The notes beneath the pieces are model-generated. The model had not been told where the DNA came from, ran no database searches, and was given only the letters and a program-made list of their open reading frames with translations. From a virus: a DNA stretch of 64,000 nt. The translations under genes were made by a program, and so were the position numbers. Where the stretch lies: the IMG/VR virus record IMGVR_UViG_3300046542_000312, positions 1 to 64,000 of that record; one strand, written 5' to 3'. The first letter of the stretch is position 1. Each line of letters opens with the position of its first letter. Positions 8,896-15,826 of the stretch are shown piece by piece.

Positions 8896-9146
8896 CGTGC
8901 CAGCTCCTTGATGAAGTCGGGACGGAAGCCAGTCCACGTGCGGCCGTTGACCTTGACGACGGGAGCCTGCGTGTAGCCCTCGACGCGGAGCTGGGCGAGC
9001 ATGTCGGGATCCTTGGACAGGTCGATGACCTGGTATTCGAGACCAGCGCGATCGAGCGCCGAGTAGGTCATCCTGCACTGGCTGCAGTTGGGCGTGGAGT
9101 AGACGAAAATGGTGTCGTCGTAGATGTCCTGGAGTTCTTCTAGCAT
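8892..9146 (-). CDS. nrdH: Glutaredoxin-like NrdH redoxin
   Basis: 84 residues with a thioredoxin fold: VYSTPNCSQCRMTYSAL carries the CxxC redox motif (CSQC), TQAPVVKVNG the cis-proline, and WTGFRPDFI the C-terminal segment typical of NrdH. NrdH reduces class Ib ribonucleotide reductase; no reductase gene is in this window, so it would serve the host enzyme or one outside the window. The length is normal for the family. The next gene starts inside its stop codon. Confidence 0.8.
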   Translation of the reverse strand: MLEELQDIYDDTIFVYSTPNCSQCRMTYSALDRAGLEYQVIDLSKDPDMLAQLRVEGYTQAPVVKVNGRTWTGFRPDFIKELAR

Positions 9147-9157
9147 GGCGCTTTCCC

Positions 9158-9232
9158 TCAGATGAGATTGATGGCCGCCACCGTGATGGCGACGGCCCAG
9201 AGAACGGAGACTGTGATGACCAGCCTCCGCAT
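9158..9232 (-). CDS. Possible 24-residue single-span membrane peptide
   Basis: A short open frame fills the gap between NrdH and the upstream gene: two arginines followed by one hydrophobic segment (LVITVSVLWAVAITVAAINLI). Its ATG at 9232 falls four bases after the preceding stop and there is no strong ribosome-binding site. It has the shape of a phage membrane micro-peptide but could be chance. Confidence 0.35.
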   Translation of the reverse strand: MRRLVITVSVLWAVAITVAAINLI

Positions 9233-9235
9233 GGT

Positions 9236-9583
9236 TCAGGACTCGTAGTTCGAGTCGTCGAGGAACTTCATGTTGAACCTCTCGACGATCTGGCTGTCGG
9301 ACAGCTTTGTGATGTCCGACGTGCCGCGCTTTCCGTTGCCAGCGTATTCGCCGTGCTCGTGTCGTGACACCGCCTTCGGATCGAAACCGTCGAGGTTCAA
9401 GGATTCGACGCCACGAGTGTATGCAACCATCTCAGGAACCGGATAGTCGGCATACGAGAAATACGCGTCGATGAGCGTTGATGCGGACGGGCTGTGGGAT
9501 TCGCCAGCCTTCGGAAGGGAGTTGTAGTGATCCGTAAGGATCTTCTTCTTCAAGGATTCGTACTGCTTGGCTGTGCTGGTCAT
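9236..9583 (-). CDS. Hypothetical protein
   Basis: 115 residues, hydrophilic (begins MTSTAKQYESLKKKIL), no recognised domain. It is the first gene after a CtrA-type box (9620-9634, 37 bp upstream) and a terminator (9661-9693), so it probably begins a transcription unit running through NrdH and the metallophosphoesterase. GGAGGTTCC precedes the ATG. Two AAGGATTC octamers lie inside it. Confidence 0.6.
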   Translation of the reverse strand: MTSTAKQYESLKKKILTDHYNSLPKAGESHSPSASTLIDAYFSYADYPVPEMVAYTRGVESLNLDGFDPKAVSRHEHGEYAGNGKRGTSDITKLSDSQIVERFNMKFLDDSNYES

Positions 9584-9619
9584 TGGAACCTCCGTTTGTT
9601 GACCTGACTAGAGAGTAGG

Positions 9620-9634
9620 TTAACGGCAGGGTAA
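9620..9634. promoter_or_regulatory. CtrA-type box TTAA-N7-GTAA
   Basis: TTAACGGCAGGGTAA, one mismatch in the second half site, 37 bp upstream of the gene starting at 9583. On the minus strand it is preceded by GCCGGCGACTTGCGC, resembling the arrangement at 13449 and 11399. Confidence 0.5.
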
Positions 9635-9660
9635 CGCGCAAGTCGCCGGCAGAAATGAAG

Positions 9661-9693
9661 AAGCCCTGCGATGAGGGGTCAATCGCAGGGCTT
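9661..9693 (-). terminator. Rho-independent terminator
   Basis: Twelve-bp perfect arms AAGCCCTGCGAT / ATCGCAGGGCTT with a 9-nt loop, followed on the minus strand by CTTCTTCATTTCT. It ends the transcript from 11.4 to 9.8 kb just before the next promoter box. Confidence 0.75.
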
Positions 9694-9834
9694 CGGTGGG
9701 TCTTGGTTGGAACCTTGCGACCACTCTTCAACGATATGCCGTTAAGGATTCGTTAGGCAAGGACAAAAAAGAAAGGGAGCCACGAAGGACTCCCAGTTGG
9801 AAAGGACGGGGTGTATCAGCCCGTCGGATGCATT

Positions 9835-10107
9835 CTACTCCTTGGCCCTAAGTTTGGCTAGGAGGCTTGAGTTACGGGTCAGGAAGTTGGCCGCATCCTC
9901 GGGTTCTGCGCGATGCACAGGCGTCTTCGCCGACGCTCCGATCCCCCACCTTACGTCGACGCCCATCTTCTGCAGCGCGAGCACGAGGTTGAAGAAGTGG
10001 TAGCCGCGATCCTTGATGTTGAATGTCTGACCGTCGACCGACACCCAGTTGACCGGATTGTCGTGCTTGCTGGGCTTCACAGGCTTGCCGTGGCGGCCGC
10101 TGATCAT
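9835..10107 (-). CDS. Hypothetical protein
   Basis: 90 residues, basic N-terminus (MISGRHGKPVKPSKHD), then KDRGYHFFNLVLALQKMGVDV. The start at 10107 overlaps the stop of the upstream gene (10104), continuing a run of overlapping genes that begins with the Acb2-like gene. No family recognised. Confidence 0.55.
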   Translation of the reverse strand: MISGRHGKPVKPSKHDNPVNWVSVDGQTFNIKDRGYHFFNLVLALQKMGVDVRWGIGASAKTPVHRAEPEDAANFLTRNSSLLAKLRAKE

Positions 10108-10547
10108 GTCTCAAGCCTTTCGATGACGTAGTCCTCCACGCGGTCGGGACGGATGACGAAACTCCCCTGGAGGAAAGTGGACACGAACAGCCTGTCGCCA
10201 TCTCTCTGGATGATGGAGATACGGTCTTCGAGGCCTTCGATGGGATCCATTCCATCCTCAGGAAACCCCGGATCTTCGCCGTCGAGGATGACGCGTCCGT
10301 GCTCCGGAGTCGGAACCGCCTCGTTCCCAAGGATGATCACATCATCCGGGTGGCACCACTGGAGTTCGGCCGGACGGGAGATCCGGTAGCGCCAGCGGCG
10401 CTCGACGCCGTGGCAATCCGTGAAGGTGAAGTTGAAGGAGTCCTTCACGAAGACCCACCAGTCCTTGCCGACGACGACGTTCAGGCGGAGATGCTCCTCG
10501 GACTCGTCGACGAGCAGATGGGCGAGAGCTGTGTTGATGTCGTTCAT
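10104..10547 (-). CDS. Hypothetical protein
   Basis: 147 residues from the ATG at 10547; an ATG at 10553 lies too close to the AAGGGG ribosome-binding site. The sequence is acidic and beta-rich with tryptophans (GKDWWVFVKDSFNFTF). The ATG overlaps the stop of the 38-residue gene upstream. A perfect AAGGAGTCCTT palindrome sits inside the gene (10437-10447). Function unknown. Confidence 0.6.
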   Translation of the reverse strand: MNDINTALAHLLVDESEEHLRLNVVVGKDWWVFVKDSFNFTFTDCHGVERRWRYRISRPAELQWCHPDDVIILGNEAVPTPEHGRVILDGEDPGFPEDGMDPIEGLEDRISIIQRDGDRLFVSTFLQGSFVIRPDRVEDYVIERLET

Positions 10548-10660
10548 TTCCATCCCCTTGCATCGAGTCTTGCACGCAGTCTGTCGTAATGCTCCTGCAT
10601 CGGCTCCTGTAGCTGGAGCCACGCGAGGAACCACAGGAATCCGTTTGTGAACTTCCTCAC
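10544..10660 (-). CDS. Small 38-residue protein, GTG start
   Basis: The GTG at 10660 overlaps the stop of the Acb2-like gene (GTGA) and has a good GGGAGG eight bases upstream; the stop overlaps the next ATG. Sequence begins VRKFTNGFLWFLAWLQLQ, amphipathic to hydrophobic, then a charged helix. The tight overlaps on both sides are the main evidence that it is translated. Confidence 0.5.
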   Translation of the reverse strand: MRKFTNGFLWFLAWLQLQEPMQEHYDRLRARLDARGWK

Positions 10661-11373
10661 TTTTCGTTCCTCCCTTCGACGCCGCGGCGGACACGATCCC
10701 GCGTTCGAGCATTCATCCAGTGCAGGGCTTCCTCGAGCTTGGTGATGGCGAGAGCATTCTCGCGGCAGGCGTACGGCCCTTTCTGGAAGGCGTTGAAGCG
10801 ATCGAGTATGATCGAGAGCAGCGCGCCCTCGGTGATGCCGTTGACAGAACTCTCGGAGACTGGGCCATTCTGGAAGCTGATAATGTCCCGCCATCCCTGC
10901 GTGCCGTTGTGGCCGCAGATGCTGTAGACGTGGTTCGCACCTCCAGGGCCGGGTTCGTCGTCGGCCGAGATCGAAAGCTCGTTGCCAGCAGGCGTGTCGT
11001 CATAGCGATAGACGGGACGTGCGTCATGAGGTGGAGCAATCGGGAGCTCAGGAGCTGGGTCAACGACGGCTTCGAACTCGACTTCCCAGCGGCCCTCCAT
11101 GTTGTGCCTGCCGAGATCGAAACGAGGTGTCTTCATGAAGATGAGCTTGTCGTCTTCGAAGATATCCTTCATGTCGTGGCGCAGCTTTTCGGTGGCCATG
11201 TGAACCGCCCATAGAGGCGTAATGACGCAACCTGGAGTCTGTCCACGGAACGTGAAGATCTGAGGCTCGGCCTTTGACGGGCGATCCTTATCGGACACGA
11301 ACTCGTTGAGGACCTTGGCCAGTTCGACCACGAAGAACTGGTCTGTGTTGATTGTTACCTGTTCGAATCCCAT
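10657..11373 (-). CDS. Protein with C-terminal Acb2/Tad1-like domain (putative anti-CBASS/anti-Thoeris)
   Basis: 238 residues. The N-terminal ~130 residues are not recognised. The C-terminal ~95 residues hold the pattern recalled for the Acb2/Tad1 family: GPVSESSVNGITEGALL, DRFNAFQKGPYACRENAL, then AITKLEEALHWMNARTRDR ending RGVEG. Acb2 proteins bind and sequester cyclic nucleotide signals made by CBASS, and related Tad1 binds Thoeris signals. The start at 11373 has a GGAGGAAACG site and a CtrA-type box 26 bp upstream. Family membership is from motif memory; the two-domain form is unusual. Confidence 0.6.
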   Translation of the reverse strand: MGFEQVTINTDQFFVVELAKVLNEFVSDKDRPSKAEPQIFTFRGQTPGCVITPLWAVHMATEKLRHDMKDIFEDDKLIFMKTPRFDLGRHNMEGRWEVEFEAVVDPAPELPIAPPHDARPVYRYDDTPAGNELSISADDEPGPGGANHVYSICGHNGTQGWRDIISFQNGPVSESSVNGITEGALLSIILDRFNAFQKGPYACRENALAITKLEEALHWMNARTRDRVRRGVEGRNEK

Positions 11374-11398
11374 GACGTTTCCTCCATGCTAGGGCATG

Positions 11399-11413
11399 TT
11401 AACGATGGGTTAA
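11399..11413. promoter_or_regulatory. CtrA-type box TTAA-N7-TTAA
   Basis: TTAACGATGGGTTAA, exact N7 spacing, 26 bp upstream of the Acb2-like gene. It is followed on the plus strand by the recurring CGCCGGCAGGATTC segment. Confidence 0.6.
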
Positions 11414-11444
11414 ACACCAGCACCAAGTCAAACGCCGGCAGGAT

Positions 11445-11894
11445 TCACGTCGCGGTGAAGGATGTCTTCGGAACTATGGTCAGACGGTCGTTGACGAGCT
11501 TCACCTCGACAGAATAGCCGCGGAAGTGAGCCTGTATGATCTTCCTCAAGCCATCCTTGCCGATCGACGACCATCGGAGCGTGTCCTCCTTCAGTATCTC
11601 CAGTGACTTCTGCGCCGTGGCGACGTCGGTGAGACCTCCATCGACGAGGGCGATTATGCCGCCGACGACGAAGACGATCTCATGCTCCAGGGGCGTCGCC
11701 GCCACCCACTTCTCCTCGTTGCCATTGCTGACCATGAACTTGCCCTCGTAGGGCTTCCTCAGGTAGTTGGGCTCCACATATTTGCTGAACACCCGGACCT
11801 TGCCGTAGACGGCCTCCTGAGCCAGGCCGAAGGCCTTGTGCTGGTCTTCGTGCCGGGCGACTTCGAGGCCGTCGTCGTTGATGACGATATACAT
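11445..11894 (-). CDS. Hypothetical protein
   Basis: 149 residues; begins MYIVINDDGLEVARHED, with a mid-protein hydrophobic stretch (HEIVFVVGGIIALVDGG) too short and polar for a sure membrane span. It stands alone after the methyltransferase gene. No recognised family. Confidence 0.6.
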   Translation of the reverse strand: MYIVINDDGLEVARHEDQHKAFGLAQEAVYGKVRVFSKYVEPNYLRKPYEGKFMVSNGNEEKWVAATPLEHEIVFVVGGIIALVDGGLTDVATAQKSLEILKEDTLRWSSIGKDGLRKIIQAHFRGYSVEVKLVNDRLTIVPKTSFTAT

Positions 11895-11948
11895 CTCGTT
11901 CTCCTCCCATACGGTACATAAATATACCTAAGAGGATTTTTGTTCCAA

Positions 11949-13163
11949 TCACGAGAACTGGGGATTCCCGTCCGCATCCCACGGAATGATGTCGGCCTCG
12001 ACCCTTGAGATGCGGTGTGCGATCCAGGATAGAACGTTGGTCGTGATCGAATTCCCGCATGCGTGGTATCGGCGGGTGTCCGGCGCGACGCCGTTCTGGA
12101 ACGGCACGTCCGTCCAGCCCATCGGGAACCCCTGAAGCGACTCCTCCTCGCAGGGCATCAGCTTGCGAGCGATCCACTGCTGTCCGTCCTCGTGGATGAC
12201 CCCGTGCCAGTGGTCGGCTAGGATCGTGTACATCGGGGCGTTGGCCTCCGAGATCCCGGTGCCACCCTGCTTTCCGAGCCTGCCGCTATTCTGGATCGAG
12301 TAGATGATGACCTGCTGATCCTTGGAATCCGATGCCATGAGCGGGTATGCGTATTCCGGGTTCTCCATGTAGGAGAACTTCGAATCCCGACCGATGAGCG
12401 CTAGGAGCTGAGTGCCTGAATGATCTCCGGGGACAGCGCCTTGCCATTGTTCTCCGCGCGCCGGAGCAGTCCAGACTTCGCCTTCTCGCTCAAAGAGTAT
12501 TTCTCCGGCGTCCCGGTCAGGATCAAATGAGACGACAATGTAGAGGCGACGCCTTGATTGGGCGACCCCGAAGTTGATGGAATCGAGAATTCTCCAGGCA
12601 ATGGACGTTCCGTCTTCTGCAAGCACATGACCTGCGTTCGACCAGCCGTCCCTTGGTGCGAGTAGAGGGTCTTCGTCCCCGGCAAACGCTGCCATGAGGG
12701 TTCCGAGGGGGTTGTCGGTGTGAGAGAGGAATCCATGAACGTTCTCCATGACGATGTAGCGGAGGTTGTTGATGCGGCGCATGCGGAGCGCCAGTTGGGC
12801 GAAGGCGAGGGTCAGGTTCCCGCGCGGATCCGAGAAGCCGCCGCGCAGGCCGGCGAGCGAGAAGCCCTGACATGGCGGCCCGCCTTCCAGCACGTCGATG
12901 TCACCGAGCAGGGACAGATCCTCGTCGGTGATCTGGGCGACGTCTCCGTAGTTGGTGACGGATCCACCCTCGATGCCGCGGTACTGCTTCTCGGCGAAGT
13001 CCTTGTGGTCGGGACGGTACTTCGGAGCCGTGCACCCGAGACGGTGGTGGAGAACGGCGGCCGGGAATGGCGCAGGCTCGGCATAGCCCCGGAAATCCCA
13101 TCCAAGGGGCTTACAGGCTACGCTTGCGGCGGAGATGCCGGAGAATGTGGAGAAGACCCTCAT
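11949..13163 (-). CDS. dcm: DNA (cytosine-5) methyltransferase
   Basis: 404 residues, complete C5-MTase. Motif I is VFSTFSGISAAS at the N-terminus, motif IV GGPPCQGFS with catalytic Cys98, motif VI MENV (140-142 ENV), motif VIII QSRRRLYIV (202-210), and motif X GNSITTNVL near the C-terminus. The target-recognition region between VIII and IX does not tell the site. No partner endonuclease is nearby, so it is probably an orphan enzyme protecting phage DNA or altering host methylation. The ATG overlaps the stop of the upstream gene. Confidence 0.92.
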   Translation of the reverse strand: MRVFSTFSGISAASVACKPLGWDFRGYAEPAPFPAAVLHHRLGCTAPKYRPDHKDFAEKQYRGIEGGSVTNYGDVAQITDEDLSLLGDIDVLEGGPPCQGFSLAGLRGGFSDPRGNLTLAFAQLALRMRRINNLRYIVMENVHGFLSHTDNPLGTLMAAFAGDEDPLLAPRDGWSNAGHVLAEDGTSIAWRILDSINFGVAQSRRRLYIVVSFDPDRDAGEILFEREGEVWTAPARGEQWQGAVPGDHSGTQLLALIGRDSKFSYMENPEYAYPLMASDSKDQQVIIYSIQNSGRLGKQGGTGISEANAPMYTILADHWHGVIHEDGQQWIARKLMPCEEESLQGFPMGWTDVPFQNGVAPDTRRYHACGNSITTNVLSWIAHRISRVEADIIPWDADGNPQFS

Positions 13164-13414
13164 GCCGACCAGCCATCCTCGGCGAGACTTTCCTCGACGG
13201 CCTGATGAAGCTCAAGCTCAAAGATGCCTTCCTTGATGAACCGGGGAGCGATGTGGTCGTCGAAGAACTTGTCGGCGACTTCCTGGCTGATGTAGGCCAT
13301 GCCTTCGCGGATTCCTTCAAGCTCCTCGATGTTCATGTTCATGAACGTGGCGTAGGCCTCGTCCCGTCGTGCGATTGCGGCGTCGAGCGCGTCCTTGAGA
13401 GTGCTGTCTGGCAT
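13160..13414 (-). CDS. Small acidic helical protein
   Basis: 84 residues from the ATG at 13414, which follows the recurrent leader AAAGGATTCGATC, an SD-like AAGGA merged with a GANTC site. Helical and acidic (MPDSTLKDALDAAIARRDE). It is coupled to the methyltransferase. A CtrA-type box is 35 bp upstream, so this gene and dcm form one unit. Function unknown. Confidence 0.6.
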   Translation of the reverse strand: MPDSTLKDALDAAIARRDEAYATFMNMNIEELEGIREGMAYISQEVADKFFDDHIAPRFIKEGIFELELHQAVEESLAEDGWSA

Positions 13415-13448
13415 GATCGAATCCTTTCTACGATTCCCTGTTGGCAGG

Positions 13449-13463
13449 TTAACGGTAGGGTAA
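13449..13463. promoter_or_regulatory. CtrA-type box TTAA-N7-GTAA
   Basis: TTAACGGTAGGGTAA, one mismatch, 35 bp upstream of the gene at 13414, with AAGGACTC (a GANTC site) 4 bp away at 13467-13474. It probably drives the small protein and dcm. Confidence 0.5.
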
Positions 13464-13494
13464 CGCAAGGACTCGATCAAGTAGCCGGCAGGAT

Positions 13495-13713
13495 TCAAAG
13501 ATCGTACCCGGATCCGTTCTCCGAATCCTTGTCGTTGATCCATGCGATCAGGTTCGCCAGCACGAACACCTCGCCTTCATCGGTCAGGTCGCCGGGATCT
13601 CCGGCCTCCCATCGGGCGTTGTTGCGTTTGATCTCGGAGGCGAGGAACTCTACGCGGCCGGGATGCCGGGACATCTTGTTCAGGAGATCGTGGAAGATCT
13701 GGATGTCCGGCAT
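13495..13713 (-). CDS. Hypothetical protein
   Basis: 72 residues (begins MPDIQIFHDLLNKMSRHPG), helical with an acidic tail. It lies between the CtrA-type box and another small gene in a row of small minus-strand genes. No family recognised. Confidence 0.5.
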   Translation of the reverse strand: MPDIQIFHDLLNKMSRHPGRVEFLASEIKRNNARWEAGDPGDLTDEGEVFVLANLIAWINDKDSENGSGYDL

Positions 13714-13718
13714 ATTGG

Positions 13719-13901
13719 CTACTCCGTGGATGCTTTGATTTCCTTGAGAAGCGGCATCATCAGGCAGTCCATGAAGGCTTCCGTCTGATGATCCTCGAGG
13801 GTGCCGTGGTATGTGATGGCCGCCTCAAGAAGGCGATCGAGAGATGCCTTCCATTCGGACTTCAATTCGGCAATCTCCTGTTCGTAATCCATCCAGTCCA
13901 T
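13719..13901 (-). CDS. Hypothetical small helical protein
   Basis: 60 residues, MDWMDYEQEIAELKSEWKAS and so on, strongly helical with heptad-like spacing; a coiled coil is possible. It is 5 bp from its downstream neighbour. AAAGGAT precedes the start. Confidence 0.5.
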   Translation of the reverse strand: MDWMDYEQEIAELKSEWKASLDRLLEAAITYHGTLEDHQTEAFMDCLMMPLLKEIKASTE

Positions 13902-13919
13902 ACGGGTATCCTTTCGAGT

Positions 13920-14135
13920 TTAGATCGATTTGACGGCAAGGAATGCGAGCGTGGCCACCAGCCCGGTCTCGTACAGCTCCCGGAGACGGTGAACCATGTG
14001 GATCAGGATCAGATATCCGGGGTTCTTCTTCTCGATGAGCCTGAAGGAGAACACGAACGAGAGCGCGCGCAGAAGCAGCCACATGGTGACGACGATGGGC
14101 GGGTTGAGGAACAGGTTCCATGCGATGTAGTTCAT
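13920..14135 (-). CDS. Small membrane protein
   Basis: 71 residues with two likely hydrophobic spans, PPIVVTMWLLLRALSFVFSF and TGLVATLAFLAVKSI, separated by a charged loop. It overlaps the stop of the upstream gene by an ATGA (14132-14135). Not a recognised holin; its position away from the lysis genes argues for a host-takeover membrane protein. Confidence 0.55.
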   Translation of the reverse strand: MNYIAWNLFLNPPIVVTMWLLLRALSFVFSFRLIEKKNPGYLILIHMVHRLRELYETGLVATLAFLAVKSI

Positions 14136-14443
14136 CGGATTCTCCTGGATGAGATGTCACGGCGGCAGAGATCGGCCAGCGTTATGGGTGTGCCATCGCC
14201 ATCGTTCTTCTCGTTCTGGAGCCGGATCAGATGACCTTCGTCGACCTTGAAGGCGTATTCGGCAGCCTGCTCGTCGGCATAGGAGCCGGGCATCCAGCAG
14301 TCATGCCAGCTTATCGAGCATCGGCCGTCGTCGAGCTTGAAGATCTTCTTGCGGCCCTTGCAGGCGTCGGATCGGATACCTGCGTACTGCCAGCCGGGAG
14401 ATAGGAGGGACAGGTCGATGATGGCTGTGGGAAACTTGTGCAT
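14132..14443 (-). CDS. Hypothetical protein
   Basis: 103 residues (begins MHKFPTAIIDLSLLSPGWQY). It has four cysteines (DACKGRK, RCSISWHDCW, LCRRD) that are not spaced as a known finger. AAGGAGGC precedes the ATG. The leader contains one copy of a 32-bp direct repeat (14502-14533) and a TTAACCAT half site. Confidence 0.55.
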   Translation of the reverse strand: MHKFPTAIIDLSLLSPGWQYAGIRSDACKGRKKIFKLDDGRCSISWHDCWMPGSYADEQAAEYAFKVDEGHLIRLQNEKNDGDGTPITLADLCRRDISSRRIR

Positions 14444-14501
14444 GGGTGCCTCCTTGTGGTGGGAGTGACTGCAACGCCAGTAAGCAGAGGCTCCTGTTAA
14501 C

Positions 14502-14533
14502 CATCATGTGCGTCGGCGGAACGAGATGCAAAT
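14502..14533. repeat. 32-bp direct repeat, copy 1 (leader element)
   Basis: Matches 15103-15134 with one mismatch. It begins CATCATGTGCGTCGGCGGAA. It lies 59 bp upstream of the minus gene at 14443 and overlaps a TTAACCAT CtrA half site (14497-14504). It is probably an operator or promoter segment. Confidence 0.7.
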
Positions 14534-14566
14534 AAAGAAGCCCCCAGGCGTGATGCCAAGGGTCTT
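14534..14566 (-). terminator. Probable terminator, imperfect stem
   Basis: On the minus strand, AAGACCCTTGGC...GCCTGGGGGCTT followed by CTTTATTTGC. The stem has internal mismatches. It lies just after the gene ending at 14594 and before the leader repeat, like the terminator-promoter cassette at 9.6 kb. Confidence 0.45.
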
Positions 14567-14593
14567 ACGAGTGACTAAGGACGAATCCCTGGA

Positions 14594-15067
14594 TCAGAGC
14601 GCGGGCAGCGGGATCAGCCTGGATCCTGTACCGAGATCGGCGACGAGCCTCATCGAGACCATGAACATGTCCTCGCGGTGGATGCCGTAGAGATGGAAGG
14701 GGTGGGACTCCGGTGTCTCCGCCATCCTTGATGGCAGCATCAGCGTGTCATTCTGCTTGCCGCGGAAGAACTCGACCTCTGGCCTCCTGCGCCAGATGAC
14801 GGGCTTGTTCTCGGCGATGCGGACGTCTGCGTCGAGCGTGGCGCGAACGATCCTAATAACCGCATCCATGATGCCCCCGTTCTCTTCGGCGGTGCCCGTC
14901 ATATACCGGGTCGGGAACCCCATGGTGAACTTGGTGTAGGGAGTGACCTCGTCGGGGCCGATGTGGCAGGGGCCGGGCGTGCCTTCGATGAAGGGGATGT
15001 CTGCGATGCCCTCGAGAAGGGCCTTCTCCATCCATTCGGCGGTGTCTCGTGAAAGTTCAGGTGTCAT
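14594..15067 (-). CDS. Hypothetical protein bracketed by direct repeats
   Basis: 157 residues (begins MTPELSRDTAEWMEKALLEG). It contains KFTMGFPTRYMTGTAEENGG and a beta-rich C-terminal half. The gene is bounded by 32-bp direct repeats at 14502 and 15103, so it may have been inserted or lost as a unit. No family recognised. Confidence 0.55.
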   Translation of the reverse strand: MTPELSRDTAEWMEKALLEGIADIPFIEGTPGPCHIGPDEVTPYTKFTMGFPTRYMTGTAEENGGIMDAVIRIVRATLDADVRIAENKPVIWRRRPEVEFFRGKQNDTLMLPSRMAETPESHPFHLYGIHREDMFMVSMRLVADLGTGSRLIPLPAL

Positions 15068-15102
15068 GCGTAGTCTCCTGCGACCCCCATTGGCCGCACG
15101 GA

Positions 15103-15134
15103 CATCATGTGCGTCGGCGGAACGAGAAGCAAAT
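15103..15134. repeat. 32-bp direct repeat, copy 2 (divergent promoter region)
   Basis: Same sequence as 14502-14533 with one change. It lies in the 125-bp gap between the minus gene at 15067 and the plus RHH-like gene at 15193, where a divergent operator would be expected. Confidence 0.7.
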
Positions 15135-15192
15135 GACGCCGCCGACAGACCGTGCTAAGAGGTGCCGGCCAACAATGAGGAAGGGAATCGGC

Positions 15193-15393
15193 ATGACGAA
15201 GAACAACGTGAACATGATCGTGCATGTGGGCGACGGCTCTCTGGTGGAGATGATGCCGAACTTCATGAGCGAGCAGAACCTGGCGGACATCGAGGAGATC
15301 GCCCGCAAGGAAGGAAAGACCGTCACCGAGCTGGTGCTGGAGGGTGCCCGGATGCTGATCGAGAAGCGCGGCCTCAAGATGCCCGAGGAGTGA
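15193..15393 (+). CDS. Ribbon-helix-helix-like small protein
   Basis: 66 residues from the ATG at 15193 after AAGGGAATCGGC. The first 14 residues could form a strand (VNMIVHVGDGSLVEMM), followed by two helices NLADIEEIARKEGKTVTELVLEGARMLIEKRG; the GKTVTELV turn is typical of CopG/Arc RHH proteins. It is likely a dimeric DNA-binding regulator and may bind the 32-bp repeat beside it. The longer open frame upstream looks non-coding. Confidence 0.6.
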   Translation: MTKNNVNMIVHVGDGSLVEMMPNFMSEQNLADIEEIARKEGKTVTELVLEGARMLIEKRGLKMPEE

Positions 15394-15826
15394 GGGGCCG
15401 AAGTGTTTCCCCCGTGATTTCGGAGACACATTAGCAAGGACTAAAACGTGAACGACGATGGCACGGGTTGTTGTCAACGGAAATTGAATCCGGAATCTGC
15501 GCGGAATTTTTGGGGCGATGTTTGCGTTTTCGACGCCGGGGGTGTTTTTGGGCGGAATCGGAGGTTGGGTGTGGGAAATCGTATATATAGAAATGAATCC
15601 GGCGAAGGCCCAACCGGGGGGATGGGGGTGGGTAGGGGGAGCCCCACCCCCTCGTGCGCGCGACGCCTGCATGTGTGCCCGTGCGGACGCGCTTCCATAC
15701 TCGTCGATCGGCATCCATCCGCGCGAAGGACTCGGCCTCGAATCCTTGCCCAATATGTTAACAAATAGTGCATTCTGATATGACGACCTTCTCCTTGAAG
15801 GTTACGATACCAACAATATCAACAAC
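15394..15826. other. Intergenic region between convergent genes, with G-quadruplex motif
   Basis: No gene is supported here. At 15615-15639 is a run of four G-tracts (6, 5, 3 and 5 G) with 1-2 nt gaps, a strong G-quadruplex pattern, overlapping a GGGGTGGG...CCCCACCCC hairpin. Further right, AAGGACTC and GAATCCTT face each other (15726-15747), then GTTAAC and an AT-rich end. It could be a terminator zone or replication-related site. Confidence 0.5.
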
